Shown: positions 1 through 8,872, counted from the first letter of the stretch. The stretch is DNA of 64,000 bases from Actinobacteria bacterium HGW-Actinobacteria-6 (GCA_002841295.1 PHEU01000005.1:1-64000), one strand, 5' to 3'. Program-made: numbers and translations. Notes: generated from the sequence alone by a model not told the origin.

Positions 1-160
1 CATGGAGACCACCACGTTTGACCTGTTGACTGGCCAGCTCCAGTGGTCCGACGCCGCGTCCGGTCACACTCCGAACAAGGCTGCGGCCATGGTGTCGCTG
101 ACCGAAGGCAAGCCGAGCTTCATCGGCTGGGTCATCCCTGAGAAGATCCCTGCCCCGTAA
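1..160 (+). CDS. Amide/amino-acid ABC transporter substrate-binding protein, C-terminal fragment
   Basis: Only the last 53 or so codons lie in the window (frame opens at base 2; stop TAA 158-160). The visible tail is closely similar to the C-terminus of the next gene: 38 of the last 52 residues match, and both end in the residues IPEKIPAP. It is therefore the end of a paralogous periplasmic-binding lipoprotein of the LivJ/LivK type (family 5 extracellular receptor), which would deliver ligand to the LivHMGF transporter downstream. The gap to the next gene is short and has no obvious terminator, so the two are probably cotranscribed. Confidence 0.85.
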   Translation, partial: METTTFDLLTGQLQWSDAASGHTPNKAAAMVSLTEGKPSFIGWVIPEKIPAP

Positions 161-223
161 GCTGAGGCAGGTTATTGAGGCTCTATCTATCACAAAATTG
201 GGTGGACAAAAATGGAGGTAGGC

Positions 224-1462
224 GTGAGTAAAAGCGATTCTGGAGATTCGAAGCGGCAACGTAGGGTTGGACGACTAGCTGCGATCATGTGCGCGATGCT
301 TGTCCTTGGACTGGCAGTCACCGGGTGTGCCGCGAAGACTGGCACCGATGGCGCCGTCAGTGGAGATGAGATCATCATCGGTACCGCCTTGTGCCAGACG
401 GGCATCCAGGCTCCTCTGGATGAGCCGCAGCTGCGTGGGGTACAGCTCGCAGTTGACGAGCTGAACGCCAACGGCGGAATCCTCGGCAAGCAAGTCAAGC
501 TGGTTGCCCTCGACGGCAAGAGCGATCCGGTCACCGTCGGCAACGTTGCCAAGCAGCTCGTCGATGATGGCGCTGCTGCCATCATCACCCCGAGCGACTT
601 CGACTTCGGTGGTCCGGCAAGCCGTGAGGCGCAGAAGGCTGGACTCGTCGGCATCTCGCCGGCCGCTTCGTCGCCGCTGTACGGCTCGGCCGCCTTGGGT
701 GACCTGCAGTTCACGATGTCCATGTGGAACACCACGATGGGCGCCGTCAGCGCAGAGTACGCGTACAACACCCTCGGCTACCGGTCGGTCTATGTCATCA
801 CTGACGATTTCATCGACTACACCAAGAGCCTCTCAAAGTACTTCATCGTACGGTTCAAGGAGCTTGGCGGAACGGTTGTCTTTGAGGACACCTACACGCA
901 GGGCCAGGCCGATGTCTCGGCACAGCTTGCGCGTATCAAGGCGCTCCCCGAGAAGCCCGACTTCATCTACATCTCGTCGTACATGCCTGATCTTGGGCTC
1001 ATGATCCGCACGCTTCGCGAGAGCGGTATCACCCAGCCTGTTATCGGCGGCGACGCGTATGACGACCCGGCCCTGTGGGGAGCATTGGGTGCGCAGTACG
1101 GTAGCGATGTCTACTACGACACGCACTGCTTCTTCTCCAACGAGGCAAACCCCGGCTACGACAAGTGGCTTGCTTCGTACCAGGACAAGTACGGTAAGGA
1201 CCCTGAGACTCCGATGATCATGATCGGGTACGACGCGATGATGGTCTTGGCACAGTCGATGGACAAAGCCGGTACGACAGAAGGTGCCGCTGTGGCCAAG
1301 GTCATGGAGACCACCGAGTACAACCTGTTCACCGGTAAGCTGAAGTGGTCTGATGCCGCGTCCGGTCATGAGCCGAACAAAGCTGCGGCCATGGTTCAAC
1401 TTGAAGCAGGCACACCGAAGTTTCTCGGCTGGTTCATCCCTGAGAAGATCCCGGCCCCGTAA
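224..1462 (+). CDS. LivJ/LivK-type ABC transporter substrate-binding lipoprotein
   Basis: 412-residue extracellular ligand receptor for the transporter encoded downstream. GTG at 224 is chosen over the in-frame ATG at 212 because a GGAGG ribosome-binding site (214-218) lies 5 bases before the GTG and would be inside the gene if ATG were used. The N-terminus is a lipoprotein signal: basic residues, a hydrophobic stretch and a VTGC lipobox with Cys35 as the lipidated residue. The rest is a type I periplasmic-binding fold (two alpha/beta lobes; early text IIIGTALCQTG, then a NANGGILGK segment typical of LivJ/UrtA proteins). The ligand is not certain: the family binds branched-chain amino acids, urea or short amides, and the acetamidase at the end of the operon favours amides. 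Confidence 0.92.
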   Translation: MSKSDSGDSKRQRRVGRLAAIMCAMLVLGLAVTGCAAKTGTDGAVSGDEIIIGTALCQTGIQAPLDEPQLRGVQLAVDELNANGGILGKQVKLVALDGKSDPVTVGNVAKQLVDDGAAAIITPSDFDFGGPASREAQKAGLVGISPAASSPLYGSAALGDLQFTMSMWNTTMGAVSAEYAYNTLGYRSVYVITDDFIDYTKSLSKYFIVRFKELGGTVVFEDTYTQGQADVSAQLARIKALPEKPDFIYISSYMPDLGLMIRTLRESGITQPVIGGDAYDDPALWGALGAQYGSDVYYDTHCFFSNEANPGYDKWLASYQDKYGKDPETPMIMIGYDAMMVLAQSMDKAGTTEGAAVAKVMETTEYNLFTGKLKWSDAASGHEPNKAAAMVQLEAGTPKFLGWFIPEKIPAP

Positions 1463-1493
1463 GACTGATTCTGTGGTGTGACGAAATCCAAAG

Positions 1494-1517
1494 GGGGAGC
1501 CCGTTCGCGGGCTCCCC
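1494..1517 (+). terminator. Intercistronic hairpin with TTCG loop after the binding-protein gene
   Basis: A perfect 10-bp G+C-rich stem (GGGGAGCCCG / CGGGCTCCCC) closes a TTCG tetraloop. No T-run follows, so it is unlikely to stop transcription fully. Stable hairpins at this place, between a binding protein and its ATPase/permease genes, commonly protect the upstream mRNA or attenuate readthrough so that the receptor is made in excess. That role is inference. Confidence 0.6.
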
Positions 1518-1568
1518 TGTGGACTGAACCGGACGGCAGCGATGCCGGTCCACAGCGCGGAGGGCTGA

Positions 1569-2312
1569 ATGGAACCACACAAGGACACACAACAAAGCAT
1601 TCTGGAGGTCTCAAAGCTGTGCAAGTCGTTCGCCGGTCTCAAGGCCGTAAACGACGTCAGCTTCACCGTTCGCTCAGGTGAGATCCTCGGACTCATCGGC
1701 CCGAACGGATCAGGCAAGACTACGCTGGTCAACGTCATCACGGGGCTTCTGCCGGCAACAAGCGGCACGGTTACCGTTGATGGCTATGTGACCTCCGGCA
1801 AGAAGCCGCATCGTGTGGCCCGTGCGGGCATCGCTCGCACGTTCCAGACGATCCGGCTCTTCAAAGAACTCACGGTTCTGGAAAACGTTGAGGTCGCTGC
1901 CGTGAGCATGGGCGCGTCTCGGCGAGCTGCGGCTGCAACAGCCAAACGGCTCCTGGATGAGATGGGCCTCTCGGAATGGGCCGAGGTGCTTGGCTCTGAG
2001 ATTCCCTTTGGGCATCAGCGCAAGCTCGAGATCGCCCGCGCGCTGGCCACGGAGCCCAAGTTCCTGTTCCTAGACGAGCCCGCGGCCGGTCTGAACGAGG
2101 AAGAGTCGGACCTGCTCAACGAACTGCTCCGCGAGATCCCGTCGCGCTACGGCGTGGGACTTGTCGTCATCGAGCACGACATGCGCCTGATGATGGCGCT
2201 CTGCCCGCGCCTGCACGTGCTCAACTACGGTCAGACCATCACGGAAGGCACGCCTGCTGAGGTTCGCGCGAACCCCGAGGTCGTCTCCGCATATCTAGGG
2301 AGCAGTGCCTGA
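1569..2312 (+). CDS. livG: LivG-type ABC transporter ATP-binding protein
   Basis: 247-residue ATPase subunit of a branched-chain-amino-acid-type importer. The Walker A motif GPNGSGKT is near residue 44; the signature region is degenerate (GHQRKLEIARAL), as is usual in LivG; Walker B reads FLFLDEP, and the switch histidine is in VVIEHDM. The ATG is preceded by a GGAGGG site (1559-1564). The stop overlaps the ATG of livF (ATGA at 2309-2312), so translation is coupled. It pairs with LivF to drive the LivH/LivM permease. Confidence 0.95.
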   Translation: MEPHKDTQQSILEVSKLCKSFAGLKAVNDVSFTVRSGEILGLIGPNGSGKTTLVNVITGLLPATSGTVTVDGYVTSGKKPHRVARAGIARTFQTIRLFKELTVLENVEVAAVSMGASRRAAAATAKRLLDEMGLSEWAEVLGSEIPFGHQRKLEIARALATEPKFLFLDEPAAGLNEEESDLLNELLREIPSRYGVGLVVIEHDMRLMMALCPRLHVLNYGQTITEGTPAEVRANPEVVSAYLGSSA

Positions 2313-3055
2313 TGACGCCGATGCTGACAGTAGAGAACCTCTCCGCCTCGTACGGTGTCGTGCGTGCGCTCAACGACATCTCGCTTGAGGTCAACGAGGG
2401 GGAGATGGTCGCGCTTCTCGGCGTGAATGGCGCCGGCAAGTCGACCACGCTCAAATCCATCACGGGCGTTCTGCGTCCGGTGAAGGGATCGATCAAGTTC
2501 CTCGGCCAGGAGATCGCCAACGGCAAGCCTGAGGCCACAGTCAAGCGCGGTCTGTCGCTTGTGCCAGAAGGCCGCGAGATCTTTGGCACGCTCACCGTTG
2601 AGGAGAACCTGCGCCTCGGCGCGTTCGTGTCGTACCAGCGCGACCGCTATAAGGCGGACCTGAAAGAGATGTTCGAGCTCTTCCCGATTCTGGAAGAGCG
2701 CTTCACGCAGCCCGGCGGGCTGCTTTCCGGTGGCGAGCAGCAGATGCTCGCGATCGCCCGTGCGCTCATGGCGCACCCGAAGTTGCTGATGCTCGACGAG
2801 CCGTCACTCGGCCTGTCGCCTGCGATGACCGACCAGATCTTCGAGCTCATCAAGGGGCTCCGGGATCGCGGTTCGACGATCTTGCTCGTTGAGCAGAACG
2901 CCGAGCGCGCTCTTGGAATCGTCGACCGTGCATACCTGCTCGCCAGCGGTGAGGTCCAGTACTCTGGCACCGCCGAGGAGATCAGGCGTCAGGTCGACAT
3001 CGCATCCGTCTACTTCGGCGGCGACGATGCCGCACCATGTGAGGTGACCCAATGA
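2312..3055 (+). CDS. livF: LivF-type ABC transporter ATP-binding protein
   Basis: 247-residue second ATPase of the importer. Walker A reads GVNGAGKS, the signature LSGGEQQMLAIARAL, Walker B LLMLDEP, and the segment LSPAMTDQIF is typical of LivF/UrtE. It starts on the last base of livG's stop codon and its end overlaps livH by 4 bases. Asymmetric LivG+LivF pairs are standard in this transporter family. Confidence 0.95.
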   Translation: MTPMLTVENLSASYGVVRALNDISLEVNEGEMVALLGVNGAGKSTTLKSITGVLRPVKGSIKFLGQEIANGKPEATVKRGLSLVPEGREIFGTLTVEENLRLGAFVSYQRDRYKADLKEMFELFPILEERFTQPGGLLSGGEQQMLAIARALMAHPKLLMLDEPSLGLSPAMTDQIFELIKGLRDRGSTILLVEQNAERALGIVDRAYLLASGEVQYSGTAEEIRRQVDIASVYFGGDDAAPCEVTQ

Positions 3056-3945
3056 TGAATCTTGAGTTCATGATCAACACGATCAGCCTGGGAAGCCTCT
3101 ACGCGCTGCTTTCGCTCGGTCTGGTGTTGGTGTTCGGTATCTTGAAGCTTGTGAACTTCGCCTACGGCGAGTACCTCATGATCGGTGGCTACGGGCTGTA
3201 CTTCTCGGCCACGGTACTACACGCGCCCTGGTGGGCGATGGTGGTCTTTGGCATCCTTGCCGCCATCCTCACGAGTTATCTGTCCGAGTTGGCCGCTTTC
3301 AGGCCGGTGCGCAACAAGTCCGCAAACGCACTCCTCGTGACGTCGTTCGCGGTGAGCATCTTCCTGCAAAACGCAGTGCTCATCTTGGTGTCGCCGCGCG
3401 CACGTGCCGTGCCGCTGCCTCCGATCTTCTCGCAGACGGTCAACATCTATGGTGCGGTCACGCCGGTGCGCAACCTGCTCATCATCGGCACCACGATTTC
3501 GGTGCTGATCCTGCTGTCACTGCTCATGAAGAAGACGGTTCTCGGCCTCGCGATGCGTGCCGCGTCCGACAAGTTCACCACCACGCGCCTTATGGGCGTT
3601 CCGGCGAACCTGGTCATCTCGGCAGCGTTCGTCATCAGCGGTCTTTTGGCGGGCATCTCATCGATCTTCTGGATCGGTCGCTCTGCGTCCGTTGACCCGG
3701 TCACCGGTGCGGCTCCGCTGCTCATCGCGTTCATCGCGACCGTCGTGGGTGGCATGCACAGCCCCGCGGGCGCAGTTGTTGGTGGCTTCGTGTACGGACT
3801 GCTCTTCAACGTACTGAGCATCACGCTTCCGGCCAGCATGATCAGCTACCGCGATGCGTTCATGTTCGTGATCGTCGTCCTGTTCTTGCTCATACGCCCG
3901 GAAGGAATCATCAAGGGCGGCTACACAGAGGAGCGTGTCGGATGA
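3052..3945 (+). CDS. livH: LivH-type ABC transporter permease
   Basis: 297-residue inner-membrane permease with about eight hydrophobic segments. It opens with the family pattern of a short N-terminal helix followed by GSLYALLSLGLVLVFG and then VNFAYGEYLMIGGY, the region that lines the translocation path in LivH/UrtB proteins. The cytoplasmic coupling loop is around residues 165-185 (LAMRAASDKFTTTRLMG). It overlaps livF by 4 bases (ATGATGA context) and livM by 4 bases. It should form a heterodimer with LivM. Confidence 0.94.
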   Translation: MMNLEFMINTISLGSLYALLSLGLVLVFGILKLVNFAYGEYLMIGGYGLYFSATVLHAPWWAMVVFGILAAILTSYLSELAAFRPVRNKSANALLVTSFAVSIFLQNAVLILVSPRARAVPLPPIFSQTVNIYGAVTPVRNLLIIGTTISVLILLSLLMKKTVLGLAMRAASDKFTTTRLMGVPANLVISAAFVISGLLAGISSIFWIGRSASVDPVTGAAPLLIAFIATVVGGMHSPAGAVVGGFVYGLLFNVLSITLPASMISYRDAFMFVIVVLFLLIRPEGIIKGGYTEERVG

Positions 3946-5006
3946 GTCTTCTCTCGCGCTTCCTCACCTGGAGTCGTCAGCACTCCACACTGGCGCTGCT
4001 CATGATCCCGCTTGTTCTTGCCGGTCTCGCGATCAATGCGTTCGGCTCGAGTCTGTTGCTCAACATCTACACGTACTTCTGCGTGAGCCTCATCATGGTG
4101 CTCAGCCTGCAGATGTTCATGGGGAACTCCGGCATCCTGAACTGGGTGCACATCGGTTTCGTCGGCGTGGGCGCGTATGCGTCAGCCATCTTGTCGACCG
4201 CTCCGATGGTGAAGAGCATGGGCGTTCCGAACATGTTCCCGGCGCTCGTTGCGCTCAACATGCCGGTGATTCCCGCCATCATGATCGGCGGACTCATCGC
4301 GGCAGTGCTTGCGGCGATCATCGGCTACCCGCTCATGCGTCTCTCGGACTTTGTCGGGGTCATCACGCTCTTTGCGACGCTGATCGTCTTCCACGTGATC
4401 ATGACGCAGTGGGACAACGTCACCAACGGGCCGCGCACGTTCTTCGGCGTGCCCGAGTTCACGACGCTTACCGTCGCGCTCATCGGCGCGCTCATCGCGA
4501 TCATGGTGGCGTACTGGTTCCGCGAGTCCGGTCTCGGCCTGCGTCTTCGTGCGTCGCGTGACGACCGCTATGCGGCCATGTCCGTGGGCATCGACGTCGT
4601 GCGCGTTCGCTACTACGGCTTCATCACGAGCGCGCTCATCGCGGGCATGGCTGGCGGCGTATGGGCGCACTTCATCACATCGTTCTCGCCCAAAGCGTTC
4701 TACATGTCCGAGATGTTCATCTTGCTCGCCATGTTGGTCATCGGCGGGTCGGGGAGTATCTCGGGAGCGTTCATGGGCACCACGTTCGTGACGATCGCCC
4801 GCGAGGCGCTGAGGCAAGTTGAAGGAACCGTCAACAACGCGCACGTACTGCCGTTTGACGTCTTCGGTCTGACCGAGGCGGTCATGGCCGTGCTGATGAT
4901 AACGATTCTCATCTGGCGTCCGGGTGGCGTTGTTGGCGGCCAGGAAATCACGTGGCCGCTCTTCAAGCGTAAGAGTCCGATCAAGGAGGTCGAAGATGGC
5001 GTGTGA
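3942..5006 (+). CDS. livM: LivM-type ABC transporter permease
   Basis: 354-residue second permease. It has several membrane segments and the LivM/UrtC coupling-loop text GLGLRLRASRDDRYAAMSVGID near residues 190-210. The C-terminal part (WRPGGVVGG) is typical of the family. The gene starts inside the livH stop and its last 11 bases overlap the start of the acetamidase gene, tying that enzyme to the transporter in expression. Confidence 0.94.
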   Translation: MSLLSRFLTWSRQHSTLALLMIPLVLAGLAINAFGSSLLLNIYTYFCVSLIMVLSLQMFMGNSGILNWVHIGFVGVGAYASAILSTAPMVKSMGVPNMFPALVALNMPVIPAIMIGGLIAAVLAAIIGYPLMRLSDFVGVITLFATLIVFHVIMTQWDNVTNGPRTFFGVPEFTTLTVALIGALIAIMVAYWFRESGLGLRLRASRDDRYAAMSVGIDVVRVRYYGFITSALIAGMAGGVWAHFITSFSPKAFYMSEMFILLAMLVIGGSGSISGAFMGTTFVTIAREALRQVEGTVNNAHVLPFDVFGLTEAVMAVLMITILIWRPGGVVGGQEITWPLFKRKSPIKEVEDGV

Positions 5007-5901
5007 TCTAACGCGTGACAAAGCATTCTTCGCATTCTCGGCGGAGGTGGAGCCGGTTCTGCGTGCCAAGCAGGGCGAGGAGATCCACCTCACTACGCAC
5101 GATTGCTTCAGCGGGCAGCTGAAGACATCGGCCGATACCCTTGAGACGCTCGACTGGTCGATCACCAACCCGGCCACCGGCCCCGTCTACATCGAGGGCA
5201 CCAAGCCCGGTGACCTGCTGCGCATCGACCTGCGCGAGGTCACAGCCACGGGTCCCTCGGTCATGGTCGCGGTTCCCAACGTCGGTGCTCTCGGCCATCT
5301 CATCACAGAAGAAGAGACCGTCATCGTCGAGCACGTCGGCGACACTGTGGTGTTCAAAGACACCGTCGTCGTGAAGCAGAATCCGATGCTCGGCGTTATC
5401 GGCGTAGCTCCTGCCGAGGGTGAGATTCCCAACAGCACGCCCGGCACGCACGGCGGCAACATGGACTGCACGCTCATCACGAGCGGTTCCAGCCTGTACC
5501 TGACCGTCGGCGTCGAAGGCGCGCTCTTCGGCTGCGGCGACATGCACGCGGTCATGGGTGACGGCGAAGTCGTCGTCTGCGGTGCCGAGACACCCGGTGA
5601 GGTGCGGCTCACGCCGCAGGTCGTGGACATCCCCGGTATGCCGACGCCGTTCATCGAGAACGACGAGATCGTGGCCGTTGTTGCCTCGGCGGAGACCGTG
5701 GATGACGCGTACAAGCTCACGCTCGATATGATGCACGGATTCCTCACGAAGGTTGCGGGGATTCCCAACAACGACGCGGCGATGCTGATGAGCCTGGTGG
5801 GCAACCTGAAGTTCTGCCAGGTTGTCGATCCGCTGCTCACCGTGCGATTTGAGTTTCCCAAGTCTGTACTCGCGGATTATGGGTACGTTCTACCGCGTTA
5901 G
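4996..5901 (+). CDS. Acetamidase/formamidase family amide hydrolase
   Basis: 301-residue cytoplasmic enzyme of the FmdA/AmdA family, which hydrolyses formamide, acetamide or related short amides to ammonia and the acid. ATG 4996 is chosen because AAGGAGGTC (4983-4991) lies 4-5 bases before it; an upstream in-frame start at 4924 would run through livM. Recognisable family features are an N-terminal beta-rich part (VEPVLRAKQGEEIHLTTHDCFSGQ), a central GTHGGNMDCTLI segment, a GCGDMHAVMGDGEVVVCG segment and the C-terminal FPKSVLADYG. It is the last gene of the liv-type operon and is followed by a terminator. The pairing resembles the known amide/urea transporter-formamidase operons of methylotrophs, so the imported ligand is probably an amide. 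Exact substrate is not visible. Confidence 0.92.
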   Translation: MACDLTRDKAFFAFSAEVEPVLRAKQGEEIHLTTHDCFSGQLKTSADTLETLDWSITNPATGPVYIEGTKPGDLLRIDLREVTATGPSVMVAVPNVGALGHLITEEETVIVEHVGDTVVFKDTVVVKQNPMLGVIGVAPAEGEIPNSTPGTHGGNMDCTLITSGSSLYLTVGVEGALFGCGDMHAVMGDGEVVVCGAETPGEVRLTPQVVDIPGMPTPFIENDEIVAVVASAETVDDAYKLTLDMMHGFLTKVAGIPNNDAAMLMSLVGNLKFCQVVDPLLTVRFEFPKSVLADYGYVLPR

Positions 5902-5947
5902 CTAAATTTGAGGTTCTGGCGGCAGAAATGCCGGCTGCCTGAGACGC

Positions 5948-5980
5948 AAAGCCCGGGTGACGTGTTGGCACCCGGGCTTT
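5948..5980 (+). terminator. Rho-independent-type terminator of the amide operon
   Basis: A perfect 12-bp inverted repeat (AAAGCCCGGGTG / CACCCGGGCTTT) with a 9-base loop starts 46 bases after the acetamidase stop. The stem itself ends in TTT and begins with AAA, so it could act on both strands; the T-run after it is short. Confidence 0.75.
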
Positions 5981-5984
5981 GTGC

Positions 5985-6015
5985 TGGACACGTTCCCAGC
6001 ATCAAGGGGTAGAAT
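5985..6015 (+). promoter_or_regulatory. Candidate promoter of the sensor kinase gene
   Basis: TGGACA (5985-5990) and TAGAAT (6010-6015) are separated by 19 bases, a little wide for sigma-70. The site lies between the upstream terminator and the kinase ribosome-binding site at 6041-6044. Confidence 0.4.
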
Positions 6016-6049
6016 GCCAGTCAGGGACACCGCAAAGTGTGGAGACAAC

Positions 6050-7771
6050 GTGAATCCTGCAAGCCGACGCATTGGCTCACAACTCCTTCTGGTCTGGACA
6101 GCGACGTTCCTGGTCGTCGCCGTAACGGTGGTCTTCGCTGTGAGCTTCTCACTCCATGCTTTGGCGCGGCGTGAAGCACGCGACAAAGCAGAGATCATCG
6201 CCAACCGAAGCCTTGCCGTTCACTATTACTTCAGCGACGAGCTTAAGCCGAACGTCTTCAAGCTCTCCGAACAAATCGAGGGTCCCGACTACTTCGATCC
6301 GGTCTGGATGTCGTCGACGTACGCCGTGCGCGATATCCAGAGCCGCTTCAGTGAGCTGATGGATGGCGACTACTACTACAAGGAGGCCGCGGTCAATGCG
6401 CGCAGCCCCGAGTACGAAGCAGATGCTGTTGAGAAGGAGTTCCTCGTTCGTGTGAATGCGGACCATACCGTCAAGAACGAGTCGATGGTACGCACGTTCA
6501 ATGGAGAACCGTTCTATGTCGTGCTTGAGCGCAGCGAGCAGATGGTCGAAGCGTGTCTGCGATGCCATTCGGATCCGTCGCTCGCACCAAAGGACCTGGT
6601 TGCGGAGTACGGGCCTGTCCGAAGCTTCAATCGCGAGCTCGGCGAGTACTCCTCGGCGATTTCGGTCCGTATCCCGCTTGCGCAGGCATACAAGTCTTCA
6701 GATGCGACAACCCGGAACCTCTCGGTGCTGCTGGTGGGCGTCTTCGGGCTCAGCCTTGGTGGTATCTACGCGTACAACCGGCGTGTTGTATTTGTCCCTG
6801 CACGCCAGTATGAGGCGCAGGCCTCCGCCCTCCGTGATGCTGTTGACAGTTCGCGTGCTGCCAATGAAGACCTCAGCGCGGTTAACCAGGAGCTGCTCGC
6901 AATGAACGAAGAGCTTTCGAGCGAGGTGAACACTCGCGAGGAAGCCGAAGCGGAGCTGGAGCACTACAAGAACAGCCTTGAGGAGCTTGTTGGTTCGCGC
7001 ACCACGGACCTAGAGAGCGCATTGAATGAGGCCGAGAGCGCGAACGCGGCGAAGTCGCTCTTCCTTGCGAACATCAGCCACGATCTGCGCACACCGCTCA
7101 ACTCGGTCATCGGCTTCAGTGATGTGCTCATCTCGGGCATGGCGGGCGAGATGGCCGAGGAGCAGCTTAAGCAGGTTCGGATGATCAACGATTCGGGTCG
7201 GTATCTCCTTGCGCTCGTGAGCGACCTGCTTGACCTGAGCCGGATCGAGAATGATGACCAGCTCGTGGAGCTATCGGACGTCGACCTCAGCGAGATCCTT
7301 ATCGGAGTCACCTCGATCATCCGCCCGATGTGTCAAGACAAAGGCATCGCCTTCATGTGTGAAGGCTGTGACCACAATATCCGTATGAAAACGGACTCAC
7401 GGCTGATGAAGCAGATGCTACTGAACCTCCTGACGAACGCGGTGAAGTTCACGCGACAGGGAAGCGTGACCCTTCGAATCACAGAAGACCACACGCACGA
7501 CTCCGTTGTCATCGATGTGGCGGACTCCGGTCCCGGTATCGACAGCAATGAGTTGCCGTATGTCTTTGAGGCATTCAAGCAGTTCACGCGCGATGAGTCG
7601 GCCAAGCCTGACGGTGCAGGACTCGGGCTTGCGATCTCGCTTCGCATCGCGAGAATGCTCGGCGGCACGATCACGGCCAAGAGTACTGTCGGCAAGGGCT
7701 CGGTGTTCTCGGTACGTCTGCCGAAGACGACGCCCCTTGGCGCCGAGGATGCAAACACACCTCTCGTATAG
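6050..7771 (+). CDS. Membrane sensor histidine kinase with periplasmic heme-binding DUF3365-like domain
   Basis: 573 residues, start GTG 6050 with GGAG 5 bases upstream. In order: an N-terminal membrane helix (about 10-37); an extracytoplasmic domain to about residue 220 that resembles DUF3365 (Tll0287-like) and contains a CLRCH motif (Cys169, Cys172, His173), the covalent heme c attachment signature; a second membrane helix (about 222-242); a coiled coil (about 260-325); a HisKA dimerisation domain with phospho-acceptor His344 in ISHDLRTP; and a HATPase domain with an N box (NLLTNAVKF), G1 (DSGPGI) and G2 (GAGLGLAI). It should autophosphorylate in response to a redox or gas ligand sensed at the heme; the signal is inference. 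No response regulator is adjacent, so it is an orphan in this window. Confidence 0.9.
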   Translation: MNPASRRIGSQLLLVWTATFLVVAVTVVFAVSFSLHALARREARDKAEIIANRSLAVHYYFSDELKPNVFKLSEQIEGPDYFDPVWMSSTYAVRDIQSRFSELMDGDYYYKEAAVNARSPEYEADAVEKEFLVRVNADHTVKNESMVRTFNGEPFYVVLERSEQMVEACLRCHSDPSLAPKDLVAEYGPVRSFNRELGEYSSAISVRIPLAQAYKSSDATTRNLSVLLVGVFGLSLGGIYAYNRRVVFVPARQYEAQASALRDAVDSSRAANEDLSAVNQELLAMNEELSSEVNTREEAEAELEHYKNSLEELVGSRTTDLESALNEAESANAAKSLFLANISHDLRTPLNSVIGFSDVLISGMAGEMAEEQLKQVRMINDSGRYLLALVSDLLDLSRIENDDQLVELSDVDLSEILIGVTSIIRPMCQDKGIAFMCEGCDHNIRMKTDSRLMKQMLLNLLTNAVKFTRQGSVTLRITEDHTHDSVVIDVADSGPGIDSNELPYVFEAFKQFTRDESAKPDGAGLGLAISLRIARMLGGTITAKSTVGKGSVFSVRLPKTTPLGAEDANTPLV

Positions 7772-7786
7772 GCCTACCCGAGACAG

Positions 7787-8872
7787 CTACACGAATCGGG
7801 CGAGGATTTCCTCGTACATCTCGGCGGCACGCTCGATGCGCTCGATCGGGCAGCTCTCGTTTGTGGTGTGCGCCGCGTCCGGGTTTCCCGGGCCAAGGAA
7901 GACTGTCTCGGTGCAGCCGAGCGCCTCGCTCAAGACGGAGGCGTCGGTGAAGTACGAGAGCGGCGAGCGTGGCTCGGTTCCCGCGATCTCACGGGCGAGC
8001 GCAGCGAGTGGCGCGTGCGGCTCCGAGTAGACTGGTGCGCGGTCAAGGAGGACTTGTAGTGCGACCTCCGGGCCGGCAAGCGCTTGCACGTGCGCGAGTA
8101 TCTCGGCAGAGCTGATGCCGGGCACGAGGCGGATGTCGATGGTCATAGACGCGGTGTCCGGAACGAGGTTCGTCTGGATGCCGCCGGAAAACGTGCCGAC
8201 ATTTGCGGTGGTGCCGCCCATAACGGGGTGGACTCCGGGCAGGACCTCCTCGGCCAAACGCACTGCGAGGCGGGCGAGAGGCGTGATCGCGCTCACGCCA
8301 AGGTCGGGCCTGGACCCGTGCGCCGAGACGCCCGTGGCGCTTGCGCGCAGCCAGAACGCTCCCTTGTGACCGGTGGTCACGCGGTTGGATGTGGGCTCAG
8401 CGATGAGCATCGGGCCGCCGCCTGGAAGCGACAGGTGATCTACGAGGTGTTGCACGCCCTCGCAGCCGGTCTCTTCGGCCGCCGAGAGGATGAGCATGAC
8501 GCCGCGTGCTGGCACGCCGCGCTTCAGGTGCCGTACGAGTGCGGTCACAAGCGCGGCCACGCCCGATTTCATGTCACTGGAGCCACGGCCGTAGAGTCGG
8601 CCGTTCGCGATATCTGCCGAGAGCGGACCGTGCACCCAGAGTGCGGGGTCGGCTGGCACCGTGTCGAGGTGACCGCTTAAGACGAGAGGGGAGTCGCTGG
8701 TATCGCCCGCATGTGCCACGAGGGTGCTACGTCCGGGGGCGAAGGTATCGTACTCGAGCCGGGCGCCTGCGGACTCCAAGATCGCGCCTACGAGCAGCGC
8801 AGCGTGTTCTTCGCCTGCGCCGGCGGTATCGAGCCGCACGAGCTCACGGGTGAGTTCGACGACGTCGATCAC
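7787..8872 (-). CDS. M20 family metallopeptidase (ArgE/DapE-type deacylase)
   Basis: 361-residue cytoplasmic zinc amidohydrolase. The start is the GTG at 8872-8870, which overlaps the stop of the lacI-family gene (GTGA), with GGAGG a few bases upstream; a longer frame to 8977 would run through the regulator. M20 motifs are intact: SGHLDTVP (His68, Asp70), RGSSDMKSG (Asp100), AAEETG (Glu133/Glu134), IAEP (Glu159), and a C-terminal His in a GPGNPDAAHTTNE segment. The lid/dimerisation domain (about 170-280) begins with TGHKGAFWLR. The substrate cannot be told from sequence: N-acyl amino acids, small peptides or succinyl-diaminopimelate are all possible. Coupling to the regulator suggests it serves the same catabolic regulon. 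Confidence 0.9.
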   Translation of the reverse strand: MIDVVELTRELVRLDTAGAGEEHAALLVGAILESAGARLEYDTFAPGRSTLVAHAGDTSDSPLVLSGHLDTVPADPALWVHGPLSADIANGRLYGRGSSDMKSGVAALVTALVRHLKRGVPARGVMLILSAAEETGCEGVQHLVDHLSLPGGGPMLIAEPTSNRVTTGHKGAFWLRASATGVSAHGSRPDLGVSAITPLARLAVRLAEEVLPGVHPVMGGTTANVGTFSGGIQTNLVPDTASMTIDIRLVPGISSAEILAHVQALAGPEVALQVLLDRAPVYSEPHAPLAALAREIAGTEPRSPLSYFTDASVLSEALGCTETVFLGPGNPDAAHTTNESCPIERIERAAEMYEEILARFV

